Of a stretch of 64,000 nucleotides of DNA, positions 16,667 to 25,199 are shown piece by piece. Made by a program: the position numbers and the translations under genes. The notes below the pieces were generated by a model. The model worked only from the letters and a program-made list of their open reading frames with translations, ran no database searches and had not been told where the DNA came from. Within the stretch, counting starts at the first letter, position 1. Each line of letters opens with the position of its first letter. Origin of the DNA: DATBLE01 sp046732255 (GTDB lineage Bacteria > Actinomycetota > Thermoleophilia > Gaiellales > Gaiellaceae); contig JBKPMR010000031.1 of assembly GCA_046732255.1 (NCBI GenBank), positions 1 to 64,000 of the forward strand, written 5' to 3'.

Positions 16667-17851
16667 CTACTTGAGGGAGACCGCCTTCTTGGTCTTCCAC
16701 ATCCGGACGTACGTCTCCTTGTTGTTCTGCACCTTCATGATCCGCCACGGCCGTCCCTGCACGCTGTGCACCGAGGGCGTGTAGGTGACCGGGCCGGAGA
16801 TCGTCGGCTGGTTCTTGAAGTGCTCGATGATCGAGGCCAACTTCGCGCCGTCCGTCGTTCCGCCGGCCTTCTTGTAGGCAGCGGCGAGCAGGTCGATCGT
16901 CGCCGCGCCGAGGACGAAGCTGGCCGTGTAGGGCACCTTCTTCGCCGCGAGCAGCTTCTTCAGCAATGCGTTGACCGCCGGGTTCGGATCGTCGCCGAAC
17001 GACGAGGCGTAGTTGTCGACGTAGTAGTCGGTCACCTTCGGGTTCTTCGGGTTCCAGTAGGTCCCGTCACCGCCCCACGAGTTGATGATCGGCGTCTTGT
17101 TGCCGGCGCTGCGGATCCCCGCGACGAACTGCGGGAGCTCGCCGAAGGCGGTCACGAACGAGATCACGTCGGCCTGCTCGCCCGACACCTTGCTGATCAC
17201 GTTCCCGATGTCCTTGTGGAACGACGTGAAGGACTGGCGGTCGACGATCTTGCCGCCGAGCTCCTGGAAACGCTTCGCGAACGCGTCCGAGACGTTCCGG
17301 AAGTAGACGAGGAGGTTGTCCTTGACGACGATCGCGGTGCGCCAGCCGCGCGAGTAGGCGTACTCGGCGTCGGCGGAGCCCTCGTCCTGGGCGGTGCTCC
17401 CAACCGTGAACGCGAGCTTGCCCTTCCCACCGAAGCGCTGCGGGCCCATCTGGTCGGTGGTCACGCAGGGCGACATCGTGAGGATGCCGTGGTTGATGAA
17501 CTCCTGCGTGGCGGGCGCCGCATACTCGACGTCGCAGGTGACGATCGCGACCTTCGCGCCCTGCTGCTCGAGCTGCGCCGCGCACGACTTCTGCTTCTTG
17601 AGCTGGTGGTTGCAGACCTTGATCTGGAAGGTCGGGCCGCCGGCGGCAGCGACCTTCGCCGCCTCGATCTGGGCTCCGGCCAGCGCGGGTGAGTCGAACG
17701 GCTTCATGCTGCTCGTCAGGTCGACCGCCGCTCCGACCACGATCGGCGTGCCCGCACCGCCCTTGCCCGAGGCGGTCGTGGCGCCGACGGTCGTGACGAC
17801 GGCGACCGCCGCCAGCGCGAGCACGGCGACGATCACGATCTTGAGTCTCAT
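16667..17851 (-). CDS. Liv-type ABC substrate-binding protein (system 1)
   Basis: A 394-residue type I periplasmic-binding-fold protein. The N-terminus (MRLKIVIVAVLALAAVAVVT) is a Sec signal ending near ATTASG. The mature part begins PIVVGAAVDLTSSMKPF and shows the paired lobes through VCNHQL, YSRGWRTAIVVKDN and PIINSWGGDGTYWNP. It would deliver a branched-chain amino acid, amide or other small acid to LivHMGF. The ATG is preceded by GCAGGAGGACAC, a strong ribosome site. It is the first gene of the operon and likely the most expressed. Confidence 0.85.
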   Translation of the reverse strand: MRLKIVIVAVLALAAVAVVTTVGATTASGKGGAGTPIVVGAAVDLTSSMKPFDSPALAGAQIEAAKVAAAGGPTFQIKVCNHQLKKQKSCAAQLEQQGAKVAIVTCDVEYAAPATQEFINHGILTMSPCVTTDQMGPQRFGGKGKLAFTVGSTAQDEGSADAEYAYSRGWRTAIVVKDNLLVYFRNVSDAFAKRFQELGGKIVDRQSFTSFHKDIGNVISKVSGEQADVISFVTAFGELPQFVAGIRSAGNKTPIINSWGGDGTYWNPKNPKVTDYYVDNYASSFGDDPNPAVNALLKKLLAAKKVPYTASFVLGAATIDLLAAAYKKAGGTTDGAKLASIIEHFKNQPTISGPVTYTPSVHSVQGRPWRIMKVQNNKETYVRMWKTKKAVSLK

Positions 17852-17887
17852 GTGTCCTCCTGCTCCGAGGGAAATGCCGCTGCAGAG

Positions 17888-17917
17888 ACCTTACGACTGA
17901 TCGGTACGCGGGTTCAA
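17888..17917 (-). promoter_or_regulatory. Candidate promoter of Liv system 1
   Basis: Read on the minus strand, TTGAAC, an 18-nt spacer and TAAGGT lie about 37 nt upstream of the substrate-binding protein ATG. The -35 matches the consensus at four positions. The -10 only fits the loose actinobacterial TANNNT form. Confidence 0.35.
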
Positions 17918-17941
17918 CGCGCTTCGGTTTAGCGTTCCTGC

Positions 17942-18718
17942 ATGCGGATCGGGATCAACCAGTGGACGACCTTTCCCGCGCGCTTCGAGGACGAGCTCGC
18001 CGCCTACCGCGCGGCCGGCGCCGGAGCGATCGGGATTCTCGAGTTCAAGCTCGAGGGGGTCGACGACGTGCGCGGGAAGCTGCGCGAGAGCGGCCTCGCC
18101 GTCTCGGCGTGCCTCCCGGGCGCGGGCTCGATCCTGCCGTCGCCGCTGATTCCCGGGCCGGAGGAGCCTGAGGCGCGGGTCGACTCGATCTGCGCGTCGG
18201 TGACGCGGCTCGCCGAACTGGAGCCGTCCTGTGTGTTCTTCCTGACCGGCCCGGGGGACGACCGGGCAACCGTCGTCGAGGGGATCCGGCGAATCGGTGA
18301 GGCAGGTGCCGAGCAGGGCGTGCGGGTCGCACTCGAGCCGATCCACCCATCGCAGGCCTCGCTTCTCTCGCCGGTGTCGACGATCGGGTCGGCGCTCGAG
18401 CTGATCGGCGACGCCGAGGTCGGGATCCTGTTCGATACCTGGCACCTCGACGCCGTCACGAACGTCGACCGCGTCTACGGCGTGCACGTCGCCGACCGGC
18501 GCGATCCGACCAGGTCCGACTTCGACCGTGAGTTGCCGGGCGCCGGGTCCGGCCCGGCCGTGCGGGCGCTCGTCGAGGCCGGCTACGACGGCTGGTTCGA
18601 CGTCGAGGTCATGTCGGACGACGGGACGTTCGGCAACGCGTTTCCCGACTCGCTCTGGGCGCAGGATGTCGTGGACATCGCCGGTTCGGCGTGCGCAGCC
18701 ATGGAGGCGCTCGTATGA
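17942..18718 (+). CDS. Sugar phosphate isomerase/epimerase-like TIM barrel
   Basis: A 258-residue xylose-isomerase-like TIM barrel. MRIGINQWTTFPARFEDELAAYRAAGAGAIGI forms strand 1 and helix 1. VRVALEPIHPSQ and VGILFDTWHLDAV carry the metal-binding Glu and Asp/His positions, and VHVADRRDPTR the later ligands. Family members isomerise sugars, inosose or hydroxypyruvate; the substrate here is unknown. It overlaps the next gene by 4 nt (ATGA), so the two are cotranslated. Confidence 0.75.
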   Translation: MRIGINQWTTFPARFEDELAAYRAAGAGAIGILEFKLEGVDDVRGKLRESGLAVSACLPGAGSILPSPLIPGPEEPEARVDSICASVTRLAELEPSCVFFLTGPGDDRATVVEGIRRIGEAGAEQGVRVALEPIHPSQASLLSPVSTIGSALELIGDAEVGILFDTWHLDAVTNVDRVYGVHVADRRDPTRSDFDRELPGAGSGPAVRALVEAGYDGWFDVEVMSDDGTFGNAFPDSLWAQDVVDIAGSACAAMEALV

Positions 18719-20265
18719 GGCGCTACGACGCGGTCGCGATCGGAAGCGGGATCAACGCGCTCGTTGCCGGCGCGCTGCTCGCGCGCAAGGGCTGGACGGT
18801 TTGTGTGCTCGAGCGCAACGACTGGCTCGGCGGGGCGATCCGAACCGCGGAGATCACCGAGCCGGGCTTCGTCCACGAGGTCTTCGCCTCCTGGCACCCG
18901 CTGTTCACCGGCTCGGCCGCCTATGCGGAGCTGAAGGACGAGCTCGAGGCGCGCGGGGTCGAATACCTGAACACGGATCTCCCCACGGCCACGCTGTTCC
19001 CGGACGGCGAGACGCGCTTCCTGACCACCTCGCACGAGGACAACGTCGCCTCGCTCGGAGCCGGATGGGAGCGAACCGTGGCCGAGTTCTTCCCGAACGC
19101 CGACCTCGCCTTCGGCGTCCTCTCCACCGAGCTCTGGTCGCGCGCGGGCGCGAAGCTCGGCTGGAAGGCGCTCCGGCGCCTCGGGCGGGGCGGGCTCGTC
19201 GAGTTCGCCGGCAACGTCCTGACCAGCTGCCGCGACTGGACGGCGTCGACGTTCGAGGACGAGCGAGCGTGGGGTGTCTTCGCTCCGTGGGTGCTCCACA
19301 CCGGCCTTGGGCCCGACGCGGCGTTCTCGGGATTCATGGCGCAGGTGATCGGCGTCGCGATCGAGCTCGGCGGCATGCCCGTGCCCCGCGGCGGCGGGGT
19401 GAAGCTGGTCGACGCGCTCGCCGGCATTATCCGCGACGCCGGCGGGACCTGCGAGACCGAGCGCGAGGTCGAGAAGATCGTGACCGAGAAGGGCGTCGCC
19501 GTCGGCGTCGTCGCGTCGGGCGAGACGATCGAGGCCTCACGGGCAGTCCTCGCCGGCGTCACCCCGCAGGCGCTGTACGGGACCTTGCTAGGGACAGTCC
19601 CTAAGGGACTGTCCCTAGAGGAGGCGCAGCGGTTCCGCTTCGGCCGCGGGGAGATGCAGATCCACTTCGCGCTCTCGGAGCCGCCGAAATGGCAAGGCGA
19701 CCCGAGACTCGGACAGACAGCGATCGTCCACCTGACGCCGGGTCTCGACGGCGTCTCCCGTGCGGTGAACGAGGCCGACCGCGGGCTGTTGCCCGCCGAA
19801 GCGACGGTGGTCGTCGGCCAGCCGATGGCCGTCGACCCCTCGCGTGCACCGGAGGGCAGCTGGATCCTCTGGATCCAGCTCCAGGAGATCCCGGCAAAGC
19901 TGAAGGGCGATGCGGCGGGCGAGATCGAGACGTCCGCCGGGTGGACGGAGGCGGTGCGGGAGGCCTACGCCGACCGGATCCAGGCTCGGATCGCCGCGCA
20001 GGCGCCCGGCTTCGACGCGTCGGTTCTGCGCCGGGTTACGCTCTCGCCGGTCGACATCGAGGCGGCCAACCCGAACATGGTCGGCGGAGACATCTACTCC
20101 GGCTCGTGCGCGCTCGACCAGAACCTGATCTGGCGGCCGCGGCCCGGCCTGCCGGGCCACAAGACGCACGTCGAGCGTCTCTGGCACATCGGCGCTTCGA
20201 CCCATCCGGGCCCGGGACTGGGCGCAGGCTCGGGCACCCTGGTCGCGAAGGCGCTGGCCAAGTGA
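18715..20265 (+). CDS. Phytoene-desaturase-like FAD oxidoreductase
   Basis: A 516-residue protein. AVAIGSGINALVAGALLARKGWTVCVLERNDWLGG is the N-terminal FAD-binding dinucleotide fold. The C-terminus (WHIGASTHPGPGLGAGSGTLVAKAL) is the second FAD-contact motif of the CrtI / amine oxidase family (PDPP-type). It probably dehydrogenates a lipid or carotenoid-like substrate. A 31-nt perfect palindrome (19588-19618) is embedded in the coding sequence near residue 295 and reads through in frame as LLGTVPKGLSLE. The start ATG overlaps the isomerase stop, and a VOC gene overlaps its end. Confidence 0.8.
   Translation: MRRYDAVAIGSGINALVAGALLARKGWTVCVLERNDWLGGAIRTAEITEPGFVHEVFASWHPLFTGSAAYAELKDELEARGVEYLNTDLPTATLFPDGETRFLTTSHEDNVASLGAGWERTVAEFFPNADLAFGVLSTELWSRAGAKLGWKALRRLGRGGLVEFAGNVLTSCRDWTASTFEDERAWGVFAPWVLHTGLGPDAAFSGFMAQVIGVAIELGGMPVPRGGGVKLVDALAGIIRDAGGTCETEREVEKIVTEKGVAVGVVASGETIEASRAVLAGVTPQALYGTLLGTVPKGLSLEEAQRFRFGRGEMQIHFALSEPPKWQGDPRLGQTAIVHLTPGLDGVSRAVNEADRGLLPAEATVVVGQPMAVDPSRAPEGSWILWIQLQEIPAKLKGDAAGEIETSAGWTEAVREAYADRIQARIAAQAPGFDASVLRRVTLSPVDIEAANPNMVGGDIYSGSCALDQNLIWRPRPGLPGHKTHVERLWHIGASTHPGPGLGAGSGTLVAKALAK
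19588..19618. repeat. 31-nt palindrome inside a coding sequence
   Basis: Two 15-nt arms (CTAGGGACAGTCCCT and its exact reverse complement) flank a single A. It lies in frame in the FAD oxidoreductase and causes no stop. The core GGGACAGTCCC recurs at 41296-41310. Confidence 0.85.
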
Positions 20266-20660
20266 TCCGCCAGCTGCGGTTGGTCGTGACGGCCGACGAC
20301 TACGACGAGGCGGTTGCGTTCTACCGTGACGTGCTCGGGATGGGCGAGCTCGCGGTCTGGGTCTCGCCCGACGGCGGCCAGGTCACGCTCCTCGACGCGG
20401 GCCGGGCGACGCTCGAGATCACCGATCCGAAGAACGCTGCCTTCATCGACGAGGTCGAGGTCGGACGGCGGGTCGCGGGACACGTCCGGGTCGCCCTCGA
20501 GGTCGACGACTCCCGATCGGCGACCGCGGCGGCGGTCGAGGGTGGTGCAGAGCTGGTCGCCGAGCCGACCGAGACGCCGTGGCGGTCGCTGAACGCACGG
20601 CTCGAAGGGCCCGCAGGGCTCCAGCTCACCCTGTTCGAGGAGCTCGGGGAAGGGGAGTAG
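20262..20660 (+). CDS. VOC/glyoxalase-superfamily protein
   Basis: A 132-residue single vicinal-oxygen-chelate domain. LRLVVTADDYDEAVAFYRDVLGM is the first beta-alpha-beta module and GHVRVALEVDDSRSATAAAVEGGAELV the second, ending in GLQLTLFEEL with the usual C-terminal Glu ligand. Members include glyoxalases, dioxygenases and resistance proteins. The metal-site His is not obvious in the first strand (LVVTA). The GTG at 20262 overlaps the preceding stop as GTGA. Confidence 0.78.
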   Translation: MIRQLRLVVTADDYDEAVAFYRDVLGMGELAVWVSPDGGQVTLLDAGRATLEITDPKNAAFIDEVEVGRRVAGHVRVALEVDDSRSATAAAVEGGAELVAEPTETPWRSLNARLEGPAGLQLTLFEELGEGE

Positions 20661-20669
20661 CCTTCCCTC

Positions 20670-21236
20670 GTGCCGGTCGACCGCGACCTGTTCGTCGAGA
20701 TCATGGCGTCGTACCCCGCGGGGGTGGCGGTGGTGACCACGCTGGACGCCGACGGGAGCCCGCGCGGCCTGACGACCACGGCTGTCTCGTCGGTCTCGGC
20801 CGAGCCGCCCTTGCTGCTCGTCTGCGTCGACCTGACCTCGCGGACACTTCCCGCGCTCAGGGACGGCGGCCGGTTCGTCGTCAACTTCCTCCGCGAGGGA
20901 CGGAGCGAGCTCGCGCGCCTGTTCGCATCGAAGGTCGAGGACAAGTTCGAAGGCGTCGACTGGCGCCCGACTGCGAGCGGGATGCCGGTGCTCGAGTCCG
21001 ATGCGCTCGCGTGGGCCGAGTGCATCACCGTCCACGAGATCGAGCCGGGCGACCACGTCGTCCTGCTCGGGCGGGTCGAAGAAGGCGCCGGCGCTGCGGA
21101 TGACGACGCGCCGCTCATGTACTACCGCCGCTCGTGGGGCGTCTGGAAGCCCGCGCCGAGGGAGCTGCCGAGCCGCCAGATCCCGGCGATCGAGGTCAGC
21201 GGGCAGGACCTGCTCTGGGAAGGAGCCGAGCTCTAG
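20670..21236 (+). CDS. Flavin reductase-like FMN-binding protein
   Basis: A 188-residue flavin reductase domain. FVEIMASYPAGVAVVTTLDADGSPRGLTTTAVSSVSAEPPLLLVCVDL is the FMN-binding split barrel, and RFVVNFLREGRSELARLFASK the conserved N-FL segment. HEIEPGDHVVLLGRV and LMYYRRSW end the barrel. It likely supplies reduced flavin to a two-component monooxygenase; the FAD/LLM-type enzymes nearby are possible partners by inference. It starts with a GTG nine bases after the VOC stop. A strong palindrome follows it. Confidence 0.83.
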   Translation: MPVDRDLFVEIMASYPAGVAVVTTLDADGSPRGLTTTAVSSVSAEPPLLLVCVDLTSRTLPALRDGGRFVVNFLREGRSELARLFASKVEDKFEGVDWRPTASGMPVLESDALAWAECITVHEIEPGDHVVLLGRVEEGAGAADDDAPLMYYRRSWGVWKPAPRELPSRQIPAIEVSGQDLLWEGAEL

Positions 21237-21243
21237 CAGCGAA

Positions 21244-21277
21244 ACGGCAGTGACAGGCTTAAGCCTGTCACTGCCGT
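21244..21277. terminator. 34-nt perfect palindrome at convergent gene ends
   Basis: Arms of 17 nt (ACGGCAGTGACAGGCTT and its reverse complement) join with no loop between the flavin reductase and the convergent LLM gene. The core GACAGGCTTAAGCCTGTC matches the element at 43879-43900. It may act as a two-way terminator, but its family relationship suggests a dispersed repeat. Confidence 0.65.
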
Positions 21278-21280
21278 CGG

Positions 21281-22363
21281 CTACGCGGTCGCGCGGGCCT
21301 TCCTTGCCGCCTTGAAGTGCGGCATCACCCGGTGCGCGAACAGTTCCTGGTTCTTGATCGCCGTCCAGTGGTCGAACCCGCCGGGGTTGACGGTGATCGA
21401 GATCTCGGTCAGCCCCTCGCACGCCTCGCGCACCGCCTCGATCCGCTCGATCACGTCCTCGGGTGTCCCGACCCAGACGATGTCGCCGGCGACCATCTCC
21501 TCGTACGGCGTCTCCGCGAGCTTCTCGAGGATGCCGGCCGTGTAGAAGCCGTAGCCGGCGGCCGTGAGCTCGTCGGTCGGCGGCCTTTCGTGCTCGACCA
21601 GCGGGGAGGCGTTGCCGGCCAGGAAGCCCTTCATGCCCGCCTCCGCCTCGCGGAGCGCGGTGTCGCGGTCATCGTCGAGGTAGCAGGCGTGGATCCAGAC
21701 GATGTCAGGCTCGTTTCCGTGCTCCGCGCACGTCTTTCGGTACAGGTCGAGCTGCTCGCGGAGCGCCTCGTAGGGCAGGAGCGGCGGCACGACGACGCCC
21801 CAGCCCTTCGACGCCGCCAGCGTGTACGTCTTGTCCGAGGTGCCGCCGGTGAAGACGCGGAACTTTCCGCGCGGCGGAGGCACGATCCGTGCGTCGTGGA
21901 CGTCGTAGAACTTCCCGGTGTACGAGAACGGCTCGCCGCCCGACTCCAGGGCGGTGAAGAGGATCTCGAGGGACTCGTCGTACCGCTCGACCATCTCCGC
22001 GTACGAGACCCCGGCGCGCCAGGGGATCCACCCGTGGCCGCGGCCGACGCCGAACTCGTAGCGCCCGCCGGTGAGGATGTCGGCGAACGCGATCCGCGAG
22101 GCCAACACCATCGGGTTGTGGTACGGCAGGACGTGCACGAGTGTGCGGAAGTTGATCCGCGAGGTCCGCTGCGCGGCGGCGGAGAAGAGCGCGATCGGGT
22201 CCGGCGAGGACGAGAACTTCGGGAAGAAGAAGTGCTCGATCGCCGAGTACGTGTCGAAGCCAAGCCGATCGGCGCTTTCGATCTGCTCGAGCACCTCCGC
22301 GTAGACCTGCGCCGGCTCCTTCCCGGGCCACCACTGGAGCTCCGAATAGATGCTGAACCTCAC
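21281..22363 (-). CDS. LLM-class flavin-dependent oxidoreductase
   Basis: A 360-residue luciferase-like TIM barrel. IESADRLGFDTYSAIEHFFFPKF, NFRTLVHVLPYHNPMVLASRIAFADILTGGRYEFGVGRGHGWIP and VFTGGTSDKTYTLAA are characteristic of the family, which binds FMN or F420. The late loop IVWVGTPEDVIERIEAV is typical. The substrate is unknown. It starts at an ATG with MRFSIYSELQWWPG and is downstream of the HMGL-family gene with a 16-nt gap. Confidence 0.85.
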   Translation of the reverse strand: MRFSIYSELQWWPGKEPAQVYAEVLEQIESADRLGFDTYSAIEHFFFPKFSSSPDPIALFSAAAQRTSRINFRTLVHVLPYHNPMVLASRIAFADILTGGRYEFGVGRGHGWIPWRAGVSYAEMVERYDESLEILFTALESGGEPFSYTGKFYDVHDARIVPPPRGKFRVFTGGTSDKTYTLAASKGWGVVVPPLLPYEALREQLDLYRKTCAEHGNEPDIVWIHACYLDDDRDTALREAEAGMKGFLAGNASPLVEHERPPTDELTAAGYGFYTAGILEKLAETPYEEMVAGDIVWVGTPEDVIERIEAVREACEGLTEISITVNPGGFDHWTAIKNQELFAHRVMPHFKAARKARATA

Positions 22364-22379
22364 GGTGCGATCCTACGAC

Positions 22380-23534
22380 TCATTCGGCCAGTGCGCGCAG
22401 CTCGTCGTCGGTGACGAGCCCGCGCTTCTCGGCGCCGAGCGCCTTGACCTTCGCGAGCAGGTCCGGCCACTGCTCCTCGGGGACGTCGAGTCCGAGCCGT
22501 TCGACTGCGAGCCGGATCGAGTCGATGCCGCTCTTCTTGCCGAGCACGACCGAGCGCTCGGCTCCGACGAGCTCGGACGAGTAGGGCTCGATCGCGGGCG
22601 GGTCGTGGAACTGACTTGCGACCGCGCCGCTCTCGCGGCGGAACAGGTTCTCGCCGACGACCGGCTTCCACGGCCCCAGCGCGTACCCGGAGAGCTCGCG
22701 CACGCGCGCCGAGACCTCGCGGATCCGTTCGAGCCGCAGATTCGACTTCACGCCGTACAGCGCGCGGAGGGTGAGCGCGACCTCGCCGAGATCGGCGTTG
22801 CCGGCCCGCTCGCCCATGCCGTTGATCGTGCCCTGGATCCAGGTCGCGCCGGCGCGCACCGCGGCGACCGCATTGGCGGTCGCCAGCCCGAAGTCGTCGT
22901 GCCCGTGGAAGTGAACCGGCGTGCCGTCGAACCATTGGATCGCCCGGCCGACAAGGTCGTGGACGGCCTCGGGTGCTGCGACGCCGAGCGTGTCGACGAC
23001 GACGACCTCTCGTGCGCCGGCCCCGACGGCCTCCTCATAGGCTCGGCGGAAGAAGTCGAGGTCGGCCCGGGTCGAGTCGACGCCGAAGAAGGCGACCAGG
23101 ATTCCCGCGCCGGCTGCCAGCGTGACCGCCGCGCGAATGCGCTCGAGCATCGTCTCGTGGGAGACGCCCAGCGCCGCGAGCTTGCCGTCCGAGATCGGCG
23201 ACTCGATCACGGCGTGCCGGATCCCGAGCTCCACGAGAGCCTCGACGTCGGCGGCGACTGCCCTCGAAAAACCCCAGATCTCCGCGTCGAGGCCTGCTTT
23301 TGCGATCAGCCGGACCGCTTCCCAGTCGTCCGGGGACGTCCGTGGAAAGCCTGCCTCGATCCGGTCGATCCCGAGCCCGTCGAGCAGCCGCGCGATCTCG
23401 AGTTTCTCCTCGGGGTCGAGGACGACGCCGACGGTCTGCTCGCCGTCGCGCAGCGTCGTGTCGTAGAGCCCGACCGACCCGCCGATCCGATACGGGTAGC
23501 TGAGCGAGCCAGTCCAGACCAGGTCAGAGCTCAA
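22380..23534 (-). CDS. Isopropylmalate/homocitrate synthase-family (HMGL-like) enzyme
   Basis: A 384-residue Claisen condensing enzyme. VGLYDTTLRDGEQTVGV is the acyl-CoA / metal signature. VHFHGHDDFGLATANAVAA contains the paired metal His residues, and INGMGERAGNADLGEVAL the second signature. The C-terminal LGKKSGIDSI element is typical of homocitrate / citramalate synthases (NifV/AksA type). It lacks the long regulatory domain of true LeuA. The only suitable start is a TTG at 23534, overlapping the upstream M24 gene by 11 nt. Confidence 0.85.
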   Translation of the reverse strand: MSSDLVWTGSLSYPYRIGGSVGLYDTTLRDGEQTVGVVLDPEEKLEIARLLDGLGIDRIEAGFPRTSPDDWEAVRLIAKAGLDAEIWGFSRAVAADVEALVELGIRHAVIESPISDGKLAALGVSHETMLERIRAAVTLAAGAGILVAFFGVDSTRADLDFFRRAYEEAVGAGAREVVVVDTLGVAAPEAVHDLVGRAIQWFDGTPVHFHGHDDFGLATANAVAAVRAGATWIQGTINGMGERAGNADLGEVALTLRALYGVKSNLRLERIREVSARVRELSGYALGPWKPVVGENLFRRESGAVASQFHDPPAIEPYSSELVGAERSVVLGKKSGIDSIRLAVERLGLDVPEEQWPDLLAKVKALGAEKRGLVTDDELRALAE

Positions 23535-24681
23535 CGACGCCGTCCGGGAACGAAGAGAGCTTCTCAGGGCCCTCCGCGGTGATCAGGAAGTTGTCCTCGA
23601 GCCGGAGGCCGCCTCCCTCGGGCCAGTAGATGCCGGGCTCGATCGCGAGCACCATGTTCTCCGCCAGTTCGCCGCCGCCGGCCTGGTGCGCATACGGCGG
23701 CTCGTGGGCACGGGCACCGATGCCGTGGCAGATCGGGTGCGACGGTTGGCCGGGATAGCCGGACGCGGCGATCCCCTCGCGGACACGGCGGTCGAGCTCG
23801 GCCAGGCTCGCGCCGGCCGTGCAGAATGCCACTGCGTCGTCGTAGACCGCGGTCAGCTGGTCGAGCAGCTCGGCGTAGCGGGGGGTGAGCGCGCCCGGGC
23901 AGAGGTTCTTGGTGTGGTCGGCCCAGTAGCCGTCGGCGCAGACCCAGATCTCGAACAGCGTCGGCTCGCCCTCGGCGATCGGATCGGCGGTGGTGGCGGT
24001 GAAGGTCTTGATGCTCGGTCCCGACCAGACCAGCGAGAACGGCAGGGCGAGGTCGACCTTGCCGTCCCAGCCGGTGCCCTCGCCGTGGACGAAGCCCTGC
24101 CACTCGGCGGCGGCCTGGGCGCACGTCATTCCCGGACGGAGGACGCCTTGGACGTGCTCCATCGCGGCGGCGGCGATCGCGTTTGCGAGTCGCATCCGCT
24201 CGATCTCCTGCTCGGTCTTGACCCCGCGGGCTTCGACGAGAAGCGTCGTGGCGTCGGCCGCGTCCGGGAACGCGTCGAACCAGGCTTTCGGGTAGGTCGT
24301 CGGCTCGCCGACCATGCGATCTGTGGCTTGTGTGCCGAGGGAGAGCTCGAGGCCGACGTTCTCGTAGCCGGCTGCCGCCTCGCGCGCGAGGTCGAGCGCT
24401 CGCAGCCCGGGCGGGCGGGGGTCGGCGGCGTCGTAGCCGCCGAAGAAGCGGACGTCCTCGGTCCAGGCGTTGCGTGCAGCGTCCTCTGCGGATGGCTCGA
24501 GACAGATGAGCACCGGCTCGCCCTCGCGGGGGAACACGCAGGCGTCGAACCCCTTCATCCCCCAGAAGTTCGTCAGGTAGAGGACATTGTCCGGCGCACG
24601 GACCACGAGCGCGTCCAGCTCCCGCTCGGCCATGAGCGCGCGCACCCGCTCGAGCTTCGCATCGTCGCGTGGCCAAGGCAC
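23524..24681 (-). CDS. M24-family Xaa-Pro peptidase-like protein
   Basis: A 385-residue creatinase-fold protein with an N-terminal domain (RALMAERELDALVVRAPDNVLYLTNFWG) and a C-terminal M24 catalytic domain. Metal-site positions are nearly complete: FEIWVCADGYWADHTKN (Glu replacing the first Asp, then Asp), HPICHGIGARAHEPP (His), LAIEPGIYW and RLEDNFLIT (both Glu). It is probably a dipeptidase or aminopeptidase for X-Pro bonds. It starts with GTG and heads a unit with the HMGL-like enzyme and the LLM protein. Confidence 0.82.
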   Translation of the reverse strand: MPWPRDDAKLERVRALMAERELDALVVRAPDNVLYLTNFWGMKGFDACVFPREGEPVLICLEPSAEDAARNAWTEDVRFFGGYDAADPRPPGLRALDLAREAAAGYENVGLELSLGTQATDRMVGEPTTYPKAWFDAFPDAADATTLLVEARGVKTEQEIERMRLANAIAAAAMEHVQGVLRPGMTCAQAAAEWQGFVHGEGTGWDGKVDLALPFSLVWSGPSIKTFTATTADPIAEGEPTLFEIWVCADGYWADHTKNLCPGALTPRYAELLDQLTAVYDDAVAFCTAGASLAELDRRVREGIAASGYPGQPSHPICHGIGARAHEPPYAHQAGGGELAENMVLAIEPGIYWPEGGGLRLEDNFLITAEGPEKLSSFPDGVVEL

Positions 24682-24705
24682 GCGCTGAACCTACCGCGTT
24701 TCCGA

Positions 24706-24733
24706 AGGGTCAGACCCCGGAGCGTCTGACCCT
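24706..24733. repeat. GGGTCAGAC palindromic element
   Basis: AGGGTCAGAC and GTCTGACCCT pair over a GC-rich 8-nt loop in the 71-nt gap between the M24 and VOC genes. It fits the GxCAG/CTGxC theme of the other palindromes here. Confidence 0.6.
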
Positions 24734-24752
24734 GGAGACAGGCCCGAACGGA

Positions 24753-25121
24753 CTACCCGGTCGGGGCCGGCGCGTTCTCGTCGGTCTGCCAGAGGCCGAA
24801 CTCGTTCCCGTGCGGGTCGGTGCAGGTCGAGAACCAGCCCATGTTCGGCACCGGCATCGGGTCGCCGGCCTGCCCGCCGAGCTCCTTCACCCGAGCGGCA
24901 CCCGCGTTGATGTCGTCGACCGAGAAGTACGAGCGCGTGCCCTTCTTGCCGGGCTCCATGTTGGTGATCGCGGCACCCTGCTGCTCCGCGAGCTGGGTCA
25001 TGTGGTACTCGGACGGACCCGGATACGCCTGGAACTGCCACCCGAAGAGCCCGCCCCAGAACTCCTGCGCCTTCCCCGTGTCGTCCGCCGGGATCTCGAT
25101 GTGCACGATCTGACCGGCCAT
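24753..25121 (-). CDS. VOC-family protein
   Basis: A 122-residue vicinal-oxygen-chelate protein. QIVHIEIPADDTGKAQEFWGGLFGWQFQ is the first module and RSYFSVDDINAGAARVKELGGQAG the second, ending CTDPHGNEFGLWQ. His (VHIEI) and Glu (EFGLW) are in the usual metal positions. I chose the ATG at 25121 because GAGAGGAGGAAGC, an excellent ribosome site, lies directly before it; an upstream in-frame start would bypass that signal. Related proteins are often called glyoxalase / bleomycin resistance, but the function is open. Confidence 0.8.
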   Translation of the reverse strand: MAGQIVHIEIPADDTGKAQEFWGGLFGWQFQAYPGPSEYHMTQLAEQQGAAITNMEPGKKGTRSYFSVDDINAGAARVKELGGQAGDPMPVPNMGWFSTCTDPHGNEFGLWQTDENAPAPTG

Positions 25122-25199
25122 GCTTCCTCCTCTCACGTCGTCTGCGGTCGTCAACTGAGACGTGCCCGGGGCCGGGAAGTCATCGGCGTTGACGATCGG

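Noticed and set aside
22380..23534. Naming the HMGL-family gene leuA
   Set aside because: It lacks the long LeuA regulatory domain and has homocitrate/citramalate-like C-terminal features, so the substrate cannot be fixed.
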